From assembly GCF_900108515.1 (NCBI RefSeq), contig NZ_FNWW01000001.1, positions 248,001-312,000 of the forward strand: a DNA stretch of 64,000 nt. Reading direction: 5' to 3'. Shown here piece by piece: positions 54,832-63,616 of the stretch (position 1 is the stretch's first letter; every line of letters begins with the position of its first letter). The DNA is from Halobacillus karajensis (GTDB lineage Bacteria; Bacillota; Bacilli; Bacillales; Halobacillaceae). Under the pieces are notes generated by a model that saw only the letters and a list, made by a program, of their open reading frames with translations, was not told the origin of the DNA and did no database searches. The translations under genes were made by a program, and so were the position numbers.

Positions 54832-56454
54832 TTATCCTCCTTTTTGTTTTTCCGTTTCTATGAGTTTCCTCTTCAACAGTTTTCCGACTGTATTTCTTGG
54901 GAGATCTTTGGTGATTTCAAATTGCTTTGGCACTTTATAACGCGTTAAATTACGGTAACAATGACCTTTCAATTCTTCTACGTCGATGGTGTGTCCATCT
55001 TTCGCGACGATATATGCTTTGACGATTTCTCCTTTTTCATGATTGGGAATTCCGACCACCGCTGATTCTTTTACATCCGGATGTTCATATAAAACGCTTT
55101 CAATTTCTTGTGGATAAATATTGAATCCTCCGTTAATAATCATCTCTTTCTTTCGTCCAACGATATAAAAATAGCCGTCTTCATCTGTCATGGCCAGGTC
55201 CCCTGTATACAACCAGCCATTTCTTAACGCATGACGTGTTTCCTCTTCCTTCTTCCAATACCCCTTCATCACCTGCGGACCTTTAATGATCAGCTCCCCT
55301 ACGCTATTTTCAGGGAGCTCCTGATTCTCTTCATTCACAACTTTACTGTCTGTACCAGGAAGAGGGATTCCGATGCTTCCCACCTTCCTTACACCGAACG
55401 TAGGGTTTCGATGGGTAGATGGAGAAGCTTCTGTTAATCCGAATCCCTCACCTATGACAGCCCCTGTCATAGCTTCGAACTGTTTGATGATTTCTACAGG
55501 CAAAGGGGCTGATCCGCTGGAACAAAACTTCAAACAATCAAGGTTATAGGATTCTACATCCGGGTGATTGACGAAAGCATTATACATCCCCGGGACTCCT
55601 GGGAAAAAGGTGGGTCGAAACCTTTTTACTCTATCCAGCACATCTTCGACTTTGAATTTTCGGATTAAGAGAATGGTGGCCCCTATATAAATTCCTAGAT
55701 TCATCGCACTTGTCATAGCATAGACATGGTAAAGAGGGGTAGCGGTCAAAACCACTTCTTTTCCCTTCTCCATCTTCTCCCCATACATGGCATGACTTTG
55801 TACAACATTGGCAACAAGATTGAAGTGGGTCAGCATAGCACCTTTCATTTTTCCAGTGGTCCCGCCCGTGTATTGGATGACAGCTACATCCTCTTTTACG
55901 GAAATAGGGATTTCTCTTTCCAATGGAGAGGCTTGGTGAATAAGATGAGTGATGGAGCGTGTCTCTCTTTCACCATCATTGGCCACAAAGATCTGCCTCA
56001 ATTCACACATATCTTTCACTTGATCTACGGTAGAAAGCTGCTCCTTATCGACTACTAAAAAATTCATATCCGCATCATTAATGATTTGTAACAGTTCTCT
56101 TGCTGTATAGCGAGGGTTGATTTGGACGACGATTAATCCTAGCCGCTGCGCTGCATAATAGGCGATCATATAATCGGGGTGGTTCGAAACCATCAACCCT
56201 ATCCGCTCTCCTTTTAGCAGCCCCAGGTGATCCCAGGCACCTGCAAGCTGATCCACTTTCCTTTTTAACTCCTCATAAGTAATGATTGTTTCCTCGTAGA
56301 TGATCGCAGCCCGACTTCCATAACGTGCAGCCGTGTGCTCCAACAATTGATACAACGGAACTTCAGGATACGAGATTCCTTTTTTCATTTCAGGCGGGTA
56401 ATATTCATACCATGTTCGATTCACTAATTGATTCAATCCCGACTCCTCCCTCAA
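54832..56454 (-). CDS. acyl-CoA ligase (AMP-forming)
   Basis: A 540-residue ANL-family ligase that activates the imported acid as a CoA thioester. P-loop-like motif YTGGTTGKMKGAMLTH near residue 194, GEGFGLTEASP (A5 motif), TGDLAMTDEDGYFYIVGRKKEMI (A7-A8, in parts), and the C-terminal Lys in NTVGKLLKRKL. The substrate range of this family is broad; a medium-chain or aromatic acid is as likely as a fatty acid. Directly follows the TAXI binding-protein gene, linking uptake to activation. Confidence 0.93.
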   Translation of the reverse strand: MREESGLNQLVNRTWYEYYPPEMKKGISYPEVPLYQLLEHTAARYGSRAAIIYEETIITYEELKRKVDQLAGAWDHLGLLKGERIGLMVSNHPDYMIAYYAAQRLGLIVVQINPRYTARELLQIINDADMNFLVVDKEQLSTVDQVKDMCELRQIFVANDGERETRSITHLIHQASPLEREIPISVKEDVAVIQYTGGTTGKMKGAMLTHFNLVANVVQSHAMYGEKMEKGKEVVLTATPLYHVYAMTSAMNLGIYIGATILLIRKFKVEDVLDRVKRFRPTFFPGVPGMYNAFVNHPDVESYNLDCLKFCSSGSAPLPVEIIKQFEAMTGAVIGEGFGLTEASPSTHRNPTFGVRKVGSIGIPLPGTDSKVVNEENQELPENSVGELIIKGPQVMKGYWKKEEETRHALRNGWLYTGDLAMTDEDGYFYIVGRKKEMIINGGFNIYPQEIESVLYEHPDVKESAVVGIPNHEKGEIVKAYIVAKDGHTIDVEELKGHCYRNLTRYKVPKQFEITKDLPRNTVGKLLKRKLIETEKQKGG

Positions 56455-56470
56455 GATATCTTGTGTGATC

Positions 56471-57481
56471 CTATTCTAAAGCTCCAACCTCTTCGTAGTA
56501 TTTTTTCGCTCCTGGGTGCAGGGTTTCAGGGTCGATTCCATCCAAAGCTGTTTCTACAGTGAAGTTCTTTGCCCTCTCAGGTATTTGACTTTCAAATTCA
56601 GGGATGTTTTCCCAAAATAATTTAGTCATGTTATAGGCATACTCTTCCTCTAAATCGCTTCGTGCGGTCACCATCGTCACCATCGTGTAGGTAGGAATCG
56701 CCTTGTCCAGGTCTTTATAAGTGTCAGCTGGAATCTCTCCTGAAGCAATCCCGATGCCTTTCTCCTCGATACTCTCCAGTTTGTCCTCCTCGATCGGGAT
56801 GACTTTGATGGGTTTCGTGATTTCAATCTCTTGTAGGGCGGGTATGAAAGGGGCTCCGCCTCCCACAAATACGTCGACATTGTTGTCCTTTAACATGGAA
56901 GCACCGTCTGAATAATTACCATAAGAAATTTCTCCACCCGCTTCTTCAATCGTTGATTCATCGATGCCATATTCCGCCATCATGTTCCAAAATGCTACCG
57001 GGCCGCCTCCTCCTTTAGGGCCAAGGAAAATATGCTTGTCCACGATATCTTCTACGGAATTAATATCTTCATGATCCTTTGTCGTAGCGATCGTTTGATA
57101 AACGGGATATAAAGCACCAATTGCTGAAACCTCACTCAACGGCTCATCAAAACCTTCCCCTCCATCGAGTGCAGAGGTGAAATCAGAAGTATAATTCAAC
57201 CCAAGCTGAATATCTCCAGATTCCAGAGATTTCAAGTTGGCTGTCGACCCACCTTCTACTTGAGAAACATTCAAACTAGAAAAACCATCCATATAAACAT
57301 CCAACATGACTGTAGTAATCGGATACCAACCTGACCCCATCGGACCACTGCCAATTTTCAAAAATTTCTCGGGTGCTGACGGTTTATCACCTGACCCTGA
57401 GGTCGCATCACTACCACTGCATGCAGCTAAAAGGGAAAGACTAGACAATACAACCAACAAAACGACCATGGTTCTTTTCAA
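56471..57481 (-). CDS. TAXI family TRAP transporter substrate-binding lipoprotein
   Basis: A 336-residue exported protein with lipobox SLLAAC (Cys about residue 21). KIGSGPMGSGWYPITTVML replaces the commoner GTGGTSGTYYP pattern; HPGAKKYYEEVGALE ends the protein. It serves the fused permease upstream. Only distantly related to the TAXI protein at 30643-31638, so a different ligand is expected. Confidence 0.93.
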   Translation of the reverse strand: MKRTMVVLLVVLSSLSLLAACSGSDATSGSGDKPSAPEKFLKIGSGPMGSGWYPITTVMLDVYMDGFSSLNVSQVEGGSTANLKSLESGDIQLGLNYTSDFTSALDGGEGFDEPLSEVSAIGALYPVYQTIATTKDHEDINSVEDIVDKHIFLGPKGGGGPVAFWNMMAEYGIDESTIEEAGGEISYGNYSDGASMLKDNNVDVFVGGGAPFIPALQEIEITKPIKVIPIEEDKLESIEEKGIGIASGEIPADTYKDLDKAIPTYTMVTMVTARSDLEEEYAYNMTKLFWENIPEFESQIPERAKNFTVETALDGIDPETLHPGAKKYYEEVGALE

Positions 57482-57502
57482 TGAAATCCACCTTCCTCGT
57501 GA

Positions 57503-59467
57503 TTATCCACTCATTTGATTAGAGTTTTGCGAAACATAAGTCGAAGATCTTTTCTGCCACAAGATTAAGAAAATGACAAGTGCGAGTCCGATCAAGTCAC
57601 CGACTAGACCCGGCATGACCAATAAAATGGCACTGACAAAAAGCACCACCCTCTTTACGACACCTAGAGGGCCAATAAAATAATCTTCTAAGGCACCAGC
57701 AAAGAACAAACAGCTCAAAAAGGCACTGGCTACCGCTATAACCATCCGGGTCGTATCTCCACCTTGCAGAAGCAATTCCGGATTATAGACAAACAGGAAC
57801 GGGATAAAGAATCCGCCGAGTCCTATTTTCATTGCATACAAGGCGGTTTTTGTTGGATTGGAACCCGCGATTCCTGCTGTCGTATAAGCGGTGATAGCAA
57901 CAGGAGGTGTCAATCCAGACAGGACACCAAAGTAGAAAACGAACATGTGGGCGGCTACCACGTTAACACCTAAATCAATCAAAGCAGGCGCCCCCAAAAC
58001 AGCCAAAATAACATATGCGGAGACGGTCGGCATCCCCATCCCCATGATAATGGAGGCACCAGCAACGAGAATTAAAAGCAGAATTAATGATCCGCCGGCA
58101 ACATCAATGACAAACCTCGAAAAGGTGATACCAAGGCCCGTTAAGGAAACGGCGCCAACGATAATACCGGCCGTAGCACATGCTGCAATCACGACCAATG
58201 CATTCTTTGCTCCATTTTCTAAAGCGGCTAAAATATCCAAAAGACTCATTCTTGTCGCTGTTCGAATCCAGCTTAAAACGATGGTCGCGACAATCGCGTA
58301 GAAACCGGCTTTCATAGGGCTGTAACCATAAATCATCAAACCGATAATCAGTAATATCGGCAAGAATAAATAACTTTGCTTCAACAGGACTGTTCTTAAA
58401 TTTGGTAGCTTCTCTTTCGGAATTCCGGCCATTTCCAATCGCTTGGCGTGGTAATAAACGACCATCCCAGCAATGAAAAAATAGATAACCGCTGGAATTA
58501 ACGCAAAAAGAGCAATTTGGATGTAGGGAATCCCGATTGTCTCAGCCATGATAAAAACCGATGCTCCCATAATCGGAGGCATGATTTGCCCGCCTTGGGA
58601 GGCGACAGCTTCTACAGCAGCTGAAAATCGTTTACTATAACCTAACTTCTTCATAAGAGGAATGGTAAAAGAACCGGTAATAGCGGCATTAGCAGCCCCA
58701 TTCCCTGTAATAGTCGCTACAAGAGCACTTGATCCTACAGCAGATAAAGCAGGCCCGCCTGTTTTATTACCGAATAGGCCAAAAGCAAAATCAGTGAAAA
58801 ATTGGCCGCCCCCAGACTTCATCAAAAACGATCCAAAAATCACAAACAAAATCAGCACCGTTGAACTGACATAGATCGGGGCACTGAAAACTCCCAAAGT
58901 ACCATTGAACATATGATCGATCATCTTCTCATACCTGACACCAGGATGCGCAAGAGCCCCAGGGAAATACCTTCCTAAGAAGATGTAGGCTATGAAAAAC
59001 ACCCCGATCAAGGACATTAGAATACCATTCGTCCTTCGTGTCGCTTCTAGAACAAGAGCGATGAAAATCGTTCCAAACACAACATCCCCATGGCTTATAT
59101 TTCCTTGTCGGCTCTGGATCATCTCGGCGCCTGTAATCATGTAATAAGAGGTCACTATCGTGAGCCCTACAATCAGCACATCCATCAGTCCGAATTTCTT
59201 TCCCTTTCTAAAAGGGAACAACAAGAAAATCAGCAGCAAGGCCCACAGAACGTGGACACTCCGTTGTTGCCATGATGGCAATGTACCGAACCCAGCGGTA
59301 TACACATGGAAAATAGATAATCCAATGGCAAGCAGGCTGATGATCAGAATGAACAAGCGGGCCCCATTCCATTTTTTCTTCCTCTCATGCCATAGGGTTT
59401 CAATATGGGCAGGCTTTTCCTTAATGGTCGTGTCCAATTTTTTTACGTCTGTCGCTTCCATACTCAT
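57503..59467 (-). CDS. TRAP transporter fused permease (TAXI type)
   Basis: A 654-residue fused DctQM protein with some 15-18 membrane segments. Large-subunit motifs are GSFLMKSGGGQFFTDFAFGLFGNKTGGPA, ATITGNGAANAAITGSFTIP and GMGMPTVSAYVILAV (in parts). Second gene of the sigma-54 operon; a cre box sits in the 50-base gap before it. Imports the organic acid that the ligase then activates. Confidence 0.95.
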   Translation of the reverse strand: MSMEATDVKKLDTTIKEKPAHIETLWHERKKKWNGARLFILIISLLAIGLSIFHVYTAGFGTLPSWQQRSVHVLWALLLIFLLFPFRKGKKFGLMDVLIVGLTIVTSYYMITGAEMIQSRQGNISHGDVVFGTIFIALVLEATRRTNGILMSLIGVFFIAYIFLGRYFPGALAHPGVRYEKMIDHMFNGTLGVFSAPIYVSSTVLILFVIFGSFLMKSGGGQFFTDFAFGLFGNKTGGPALSAVGSSALVATITGNGAANAAITGSFTIPLMKKLGYSKRFSAAVEAVASQGGQIMPPIMGASVFIMAETIGIPYIQIALFALIPAVIYFFIAGMVVYYHAKRLEMAGIPKEKLPNLRTVLLKQSYLFLPILLIIGLMIYGYSPMKAGFYAIVATIVLSWIRTATRMSLLDILAALENGAKNALVVIAACATAGIIVGAVSLTGLGITFSRFVIDVAGGSLILLLILVAGASIIMGMGMPTVSAYVILAVLGAPALIDLGVNVVAAHMFVFYFGVLSGLTPPVAITAYTTAGIAGSNPTKTALYAMKIGLGGFFIPFLFVYNPELLLQGGDTTRMVIAVASAFLSCLFFAGALEDYFIGPLGVVKRVVLFVSAILLVMPGLVGDLIGLALVIFLILWQKRSSTYVSQNSNQMSG

Positions 59468-59494
59468 TTCTGTTCACCTCCAACCTCTCATCAC

Positions 59495-59508
59495 TGTTAA
59501 CGCTTACA
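59495..59508. promoter_or_regulatory. intra-operon CcpA cre site
   Basis: TGTTAACGCTTACA (reverse complement TGTAAGCGTTAACA, all fixed cre positions matched) in the gap between the first and second genes of the sigma-54 operon. It would act as a roadblock or control an internal promoter. Confidence 0.65.
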
Positions 59509-59517
59509 ACAAGACGT

Positions 59518-60675
59518 TTAATTTTCTGCCAACACTTTTCTAGCAACCAGCAGACGCTGAATCTCGTTTGTTCCCTCATAAATTTTCGTGATTCTTGCGT
59601 CTCTGTAAAAACGTTCAACTGGATATTCACCTATATATCCGATGCCCCCATGAATTTGCACGGCCTGATCAGCAACCTTATTGAAGACTTCAGACGCGAA
59701 CAGCTTCGCCATCGAAGCTTCCTTGATCACTTTTTTACCTTCATCCACCTTTTCTGCCGCCATCATCGTTAAGGTTCGTGCCGCTTCCGTTTCCGTTGCC
59801 ATATCCGCTAACATCCATTGGATCGCCTGATTGTCAGCAATAGGCTTACCAAACTGCACTCGTTCCTTTGCATAGCTGGCCGAAAGTTCAATCAGCTTGT
59901 CACAGGACCCCACGGCTCTAGCCGCAAGTCCGATGCGTCCTTCACCTAAAATTCTCAAAGCATTGATGTATCCCATTCCGACTTCACCTATCACATTTTC
60001 ATCAGGGACCCTACAGTCTTCAAAAATGACTTGAGCTGTATAGGAACCTCTTAATCCCATTTTTTTATCTTTCTTTCCAACGATTAGTCCGGGGAAGTCC
60101 TTCTCTATTAAAAAGGCTGTAATTCCTCCTTTGGCACCCTTTTCTCTATCGGTCAAGGCGAAAACTGTGAACACATCGGCTACAGGAGCATTCGTGATGA
60201 AGTGCTTGGTTCCATTCACCACCCAGTGATCCCCTTTCTTCTCCGCTTGTGTGGCTAGATTCGTTGCATCAGACCCTGCTCCTGGTTCAGATAAAGCGAA
60301 AGCGGCAATCTTCTCTCCCGTTGCCATATCAGGTAAGTATTTCTGCTTCAATGGTTCAGATGCCAGCTTGACCAATCCGGTACTGCCGATACCTGTGTGA
60401 GCACTGATAAGGGAAACAAAACCGTTATGGGTTCTTCCCAACTGCTCTAAGACAATCGCTTTACCAACAGCATTGAGGCCGATCCCTCCATATTCCTCCG
60501 GGATACTCATCCCAAACAAGCCAAGTTCTTTCGCTTTTTCTACTAAATGAGGGGGAATGGCATCCTCCTCTTCAATTTGCTGGGCATATGGTTCCACTTC
60601 TTTTTCTACGAAACTACGAATCATCATCTTCATTTGTTCTATTTCATCTGTAATCGTTGCCGTCATTTGTAACAT
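59518..60675 (-). CDS. acyl-CoA dehydrogenase
   Basis: A 385-residue FAD enzyme: FALSEPGAGSDATNLAT, then VQIHGGIGYIGEYPVERFYRDA and IYEGTNEIQRLLVAR with the usual catalytic Glu (cited in parts). First gene of the operon, directly behind the sigma-54 promoter, which suggests it makes the operon's committed oxidation. Paralogue of the dehydrogenase at 50178-51329. Confidence 0.95.
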   Translation of the reverse strand: MLQMTATITDEIEQMKMMIRSFVEKEVEPYAQQIEEEDAIPPHLVEKAKELGLFGMSIPEEYGGIGLNAVGKAIVLEQLGRTHNGFVSLISAHTGIGSTGLVKLASEPLKQKYLPDMATGEKIAAFALSEPGAGSDATNLATQAEKKGDHWVVNGTKHFITNAPVADVFTVFALTDREKGAKGGITAFLIEKDFPGLIVGKKDKKMGLRGSYTAQVIFEDCRVPDENVIGEVGMGYINALRILGEGRIGLAARAVGSCDKLIELSASYAKERVQFGKPIADNQAIQWMLADMATETEAARTLTMMAAEKVDEGKKVIKEASMAKLFASEVFNKVADQAVQIHGGIGYIGEYPVERFYRDARITKIYEGTNEIQRLLVARKVLAEN

Positions 60676-60707
60676 CCTTTCGTATTTTGGTCTTCACCTC
60701 TATACCA

Positions 60708-60724
60708 AGCAAGTTTCATGCCAA
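60708..60724 (-). promoter_or_regulatory. sigma-54 (SigL) promoter of the acyl-CoA operon
   Basis: On the minus strand TTGGCATGAAACTTGCT matches YTGGCAYRNNNNTTGCW at every position (-24 GG and -12 GC elements correctly spaced). It lies 33 bases before the acyl-CoA dehydrogenase ATG. A sigma-54 activator gene lies just upstream. Confidence 0.9.
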
Positions 60725-60750
60725 CTTCATCTATTTTTAAATAAACCATA

Positions 60751-60773
60751 AAAAAAAGCCTGCAAATGCAGAC
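60751..60773 (-). terminator. intrinsic terminator of the activator/PanE operon
   Basis: GCCTGC (60758-60763) with GCAGAC (60768-60773), one G-U pair, followed on the minus strand by seven U's (60751-60757). It separates the upstream operon from the sigma-54 promoter. Confidence 0.75.
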
Positions 60774-60840
60774 CATCATGAAAAGGAGATTTTAATATTT
60801 TTATAGATAAAGAGGATACACCTGGACATTTTTCTACTTT

Positions 60841-60920
60841 TGATTCAAAAGTGAATCATAAAATAGATAAAATCATTAAAATTGATTCATTTTTGAATAG
60901 CGCGATTCAAAAATGAATCA
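60841..60920. promoter_or_regulatory. three upstream activating sites TGATTCA-N4-TGAATCA
   Basis: Site 1 at 60841-60858 (perfect inverted repeat, spacer AAAG). Site 2 at 60883-60900 (TGATTCA-TTTT-TGAATAG, two mismatches). Site 3 at 60903-60920 (CGATTCA-AAAA-TGAATCA, one mismatch), overlapping the panE-like stop. Centres are 42 and 20 bp apart, i.e. whole helical turns. They lie about 120-200 bp upstream of the -24 box, the usual place for enhancer-binding proteins. Confidence 0.8.
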
Positions 60921-61850
60921 CGTCTTCAGTACAGAGGTCTTATTTTGTTGGTCGTTCACGAAATTTAAGACACTGTAGATCGACTGAAGAGCTGGTATTT
61001 GAACCCCAAGTAACGCTCCCTGCTTTGTGATATACCCGCACATGGCCTCGACTTCCATCCGTTTTCCTCGAAGGCGATCTTGCAGCATGGACGTCCGGTG
61101 TTGTCTGGCCATTTCGGCACGAGAGAAAATATGGGAAACGGTGGCCTCGGGTTCAACCAGAATTCCTTTATGTATCGCTACATCAATGACCTCTCTACAA
61201 ATGGTTTCTGCCGTTTTCCTCAGCTGATCATCATCCAGGATTTCACCTACCCTTGCTCCAGAAATAGCCGAAAGGGGGTTAAAGGTAGCATTCCACAACA
61301 ATTTATTCCATTTTCTCACTCGTATATTTTTGGATTGAACGGTGTCCACCCCCGCTTCTTGCATAAGTGAAACCACAGCAGGTGCAAAGTCTGTCGAAGG
61401 GTCGAGTGCTCCAAGCACCAGCTTTACTCTTCCTTGTTGACTGACCTTCCCAGGCTCATCGACAGCGGCTTGAATATAAGTAACAGCCGATAATACGCGA
61501 TCAGCCCCGAACACATCATTCAAGATTTCTTCATTATCCACACCATTTTGCATCGTCATCACAAGCGTTCTTTCTTTGATAACAGCCTTCAATTGCTGCG
61601 CCATCTCTTTTGTATCGTTCGATTTTACACAAAAGAGCACAAGATCAACATCTCCTATGGCCGCTACATTATCCGTGAATATGCCGTCAACTAAAAACTG
61701 CCGTTCTTCTTCTTGAATCACTAACCCCTGCCGGCTCATAGCATGCAAGTGTTCTCCTCTGGCTAAGAACGTCACCTCATGTCCAGCTTCAGAGAGTCTA
61801 CCTCCAAAATAACACCCAACTGCCCCTGCTCCAGCTACTCCAATATTCAT
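60918..61850 (-). CDS. ketopantoate reductase family protein (PanE/ApbA)
   Basis: A 310-residue NADPH-dependent reductase: GVAGAGAVGCYFGGRL at the N-terminus and the catalytic Lys region RVRKWNKLLWNATFNPLSAI. Its start overlaps the stop of the sigma-54 activator gene (ATGA), so it is co-expressed with the regulator and not with pantothenate genes. A true role in pantothenate (CoA precursor) supply for the CoA-dependent operon, or reduction of another 2-keto acid, are both possible. Confidence 0.9.
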   Translation of the reverse strand: MNIGVAGAGAVGCYFGGRLSEAGHEVTFLARGEHLHAMSRQGLVIQEEERQFLVDGIFTDNVAAIGDVDLVLFCVKSNDTKEMAQQLKAVIKERTLVMTMQNGVDNEEILNDVFGADRVLSAVTYIQAAVDEPGKVSQQGRVKLVLGALDPSTDFAPAVVSLMQEAGVDTVQSKNIRVRKWNKLLWNATFNPLSAISGARVGEILDDDQLRKTAETICREVIDVAIHKGILVEPEATVSHIFSRAEMARQHRTSMLQDRLRGKRMEVEAMCGYITKQGALLGVQIPALQSIYSVLNFVNDQQNKTSVLKT

Positions 61851-63544
61851 TCGATCACGCCCCCTCTTGGAATCCGTAAATGGTACTTCCTAAGCTTTCT
61901 TACAACAGTCGGTTGACTCGTCTCTAATGCTTTGGCAATGTCATACGTATTTTTGTACTTTTCTACAGCCAGTTTCAATACTTTTTCTTCCGCTAGTTCT
62001 GCGGCTTCTTTTAAAGGAAGGATAGAAGATGGCATAAGGTCGACGTCCGTCGTGTCTTGGTATTCAGGAGGAAGGTTCTCCATCCTGATGATATCCTCCG
62101 GAGTCGTCACAACCAGTCTCTCAATTAAATTGGACATTTCTCTTATATTCCCTGGCCACTTGTAAGAAAAAAAGAAGTCATTCACTTTTGAATCAATCCG
62201 CTTACTCATGTCATATTTTTCGTTCGCCTGTTTCAAAAACATCTCCATTAAGGGAAGGATATCATCCCGACGATCTTTCAAAGGAGGAATCGATATCGGA
62301 AGAACATTCAGTCGATAGTATAAATCTTCCCTGAACTTTCCCTGCTCTACCATTTCTTTCAAATCACGATTTGTTGCCGCAATAATACGGACATCGACTT
62401 TTCTGGGTTTTGTCCCCCCGATACGCTGGATTTCATTTTCTTGCAATACCCTTAAAAGCTTAACTTGCAATAGGAGAGGCAATTCTCCAATTTCATCTAA
62501 AAAGAGCACTCCTTTATCAGCCATTTCGAACATCCCAGGCTTTCCCTTTTGGCTTGCTCCTGTAAAAGCACCTTGTTCATAACCGAAAAGTTCAGATTCC
62601 AGTAGATCATCAGGGATTGCCCCACAATTGATTTTTATAAATTCTCCTTCGCTGGAACGTGCACTTTCCTTGAAAATATGCTTGGCAAGAATATCTTTCC
62701 CTACCCCTGTCTCCCCTAAGATCAACACGGTTGCATTGACATGAGCAATTCTTTCCGCTGTATCATAGATTCTCTTCATTGGTTCACTTTGGATGACAAG
62801 GCCTCCTAATCGAGACGTTCTATTTTTCAAGAGGTCGAGTTCCTTTTTGTACTTGTCATTCAACTGATTCATTCTGCTCAACTTCGTTTGGAGTTCGTTC
62901 AGATCTGATAGATCTCTGATATTGGTGACGACTTTTTCAACGGCCCCCTCTTCATTAAAAACGGGAGCTCCTGTAATCAATGTTTCTTTTCCCTCATAGT
63001 TCTCTTGCACGAGGGAAACGATCCGGCGTTGCTTGACGACTCGGTGGGTAACAGAATTCTTCAGGATCCCCCTTTTGATCAAAGCATCCACGCTTTTTCC
63101 AATATAATACTCTTTTGGAATCCCTGTAATTCTCTCTATCGCTGAATTCGTTTTCCATGTAACCCCTTTATGGTCGGTGATATAGATGCCGTCATACGAA
63201 TTCTCTATAATAGCATCCAGCTCACGGGTCAGTCTTTTTAACTCTTCATTTTCATTCTTCAAAGCTGATAATTCAGAGGTTTCTGTCCCAACAAACAGGT
63301 GGGTTTCATCCTCTTTGGTGGAACTTTTGATGAATACATATCTTTTTTTCCTATCTTCAGCCAAAATCAACTTAGATGTCGGCTTGACATCCCAAGTAGG
63401 AAAGGTTTCTTTAATACTTGTTCCTTTGACCAATGGCTGTTCTATGTTGGTCTCCATTTGTTCATTAAAGGAGAGAATCTTCCCTTCTTGATCAAGGATG
63501 ATAGCTGGAAGGGGAATTTGTTCTACCAAATCGATCAGAACCAC
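61847..63544 (-). CDS. sigma-54-dependent transcriptional activator with PAS sensing domain
   Basis: A 565-residue enhancer-binding protein. N-terminal PAS-like region (about 5-90), second PAS (about 105-215), then the AAA+ domain: Walker A GETGVGKD (277-284), sigma-54 contact loop GAFTGA (325-330), Walker B VLFLDE (346-351). C-terminal TyrR-type helix-turn-helix ends in QPTVVRKLRKYHL. No receiver domain, so ligand sensing is direct. It likely binds the three TGATTCA boxes and activates the operon downstream. Confidence 0.95.
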   Translation of the reverse strand: MVLIDLVEQIPLPAIILDQEGKILSFNEQMETNIEQPLVKGTSIKETFPTWDVKPTSKLILAEDRKKRYVFIKSSTKEDETHLFVGTETSELSALKNENEELKRLTRELDAIIENSYDGIYITDHKGVTWKTNSAIERITGIPKEYYIGKSVDALIKRGILKNSVTHRVVKQRRIVSLVQENYEGKETLITGAPVFNEEGAVEKVVTNIRDLSDLNELQTKLSRMNQLNDKYKKELDLLKNRTSRLGGLVIQSEPMKRIYDTAERIAHVNATVLILGETGVGKDILAKHIFKESARSSEGEFIKINCGAIPDDLLESELFGYEQGAFTGASQKGKPGMFEMADKGVLFLDEIGELPLLLQVKLLRVLQENEIQRIGGTKPRKVDVRIIAATNRDLKEMVEQGKFREDLYYRLNVLPISIPPLKDRRDDILPLMEMFLKQANEKYDMSKRIDSKVNDFFFSYKWPGNIREMSNLIERLVVTTPEDIIRMENLPPEYQDTTDVDLMPSSILPLKEAAELAEEKVLKLAVEKYKNTYDIAKALETSQPTVVRKLRKYHLRIPRGGVIE

Positions 63545-63616
63545 GATTTCATCACCTCTTTTTTATGGGGTTATTTTAAGTCCTGGTTTTGATGTTCAGG
63601 TAAAATACATCCACCA

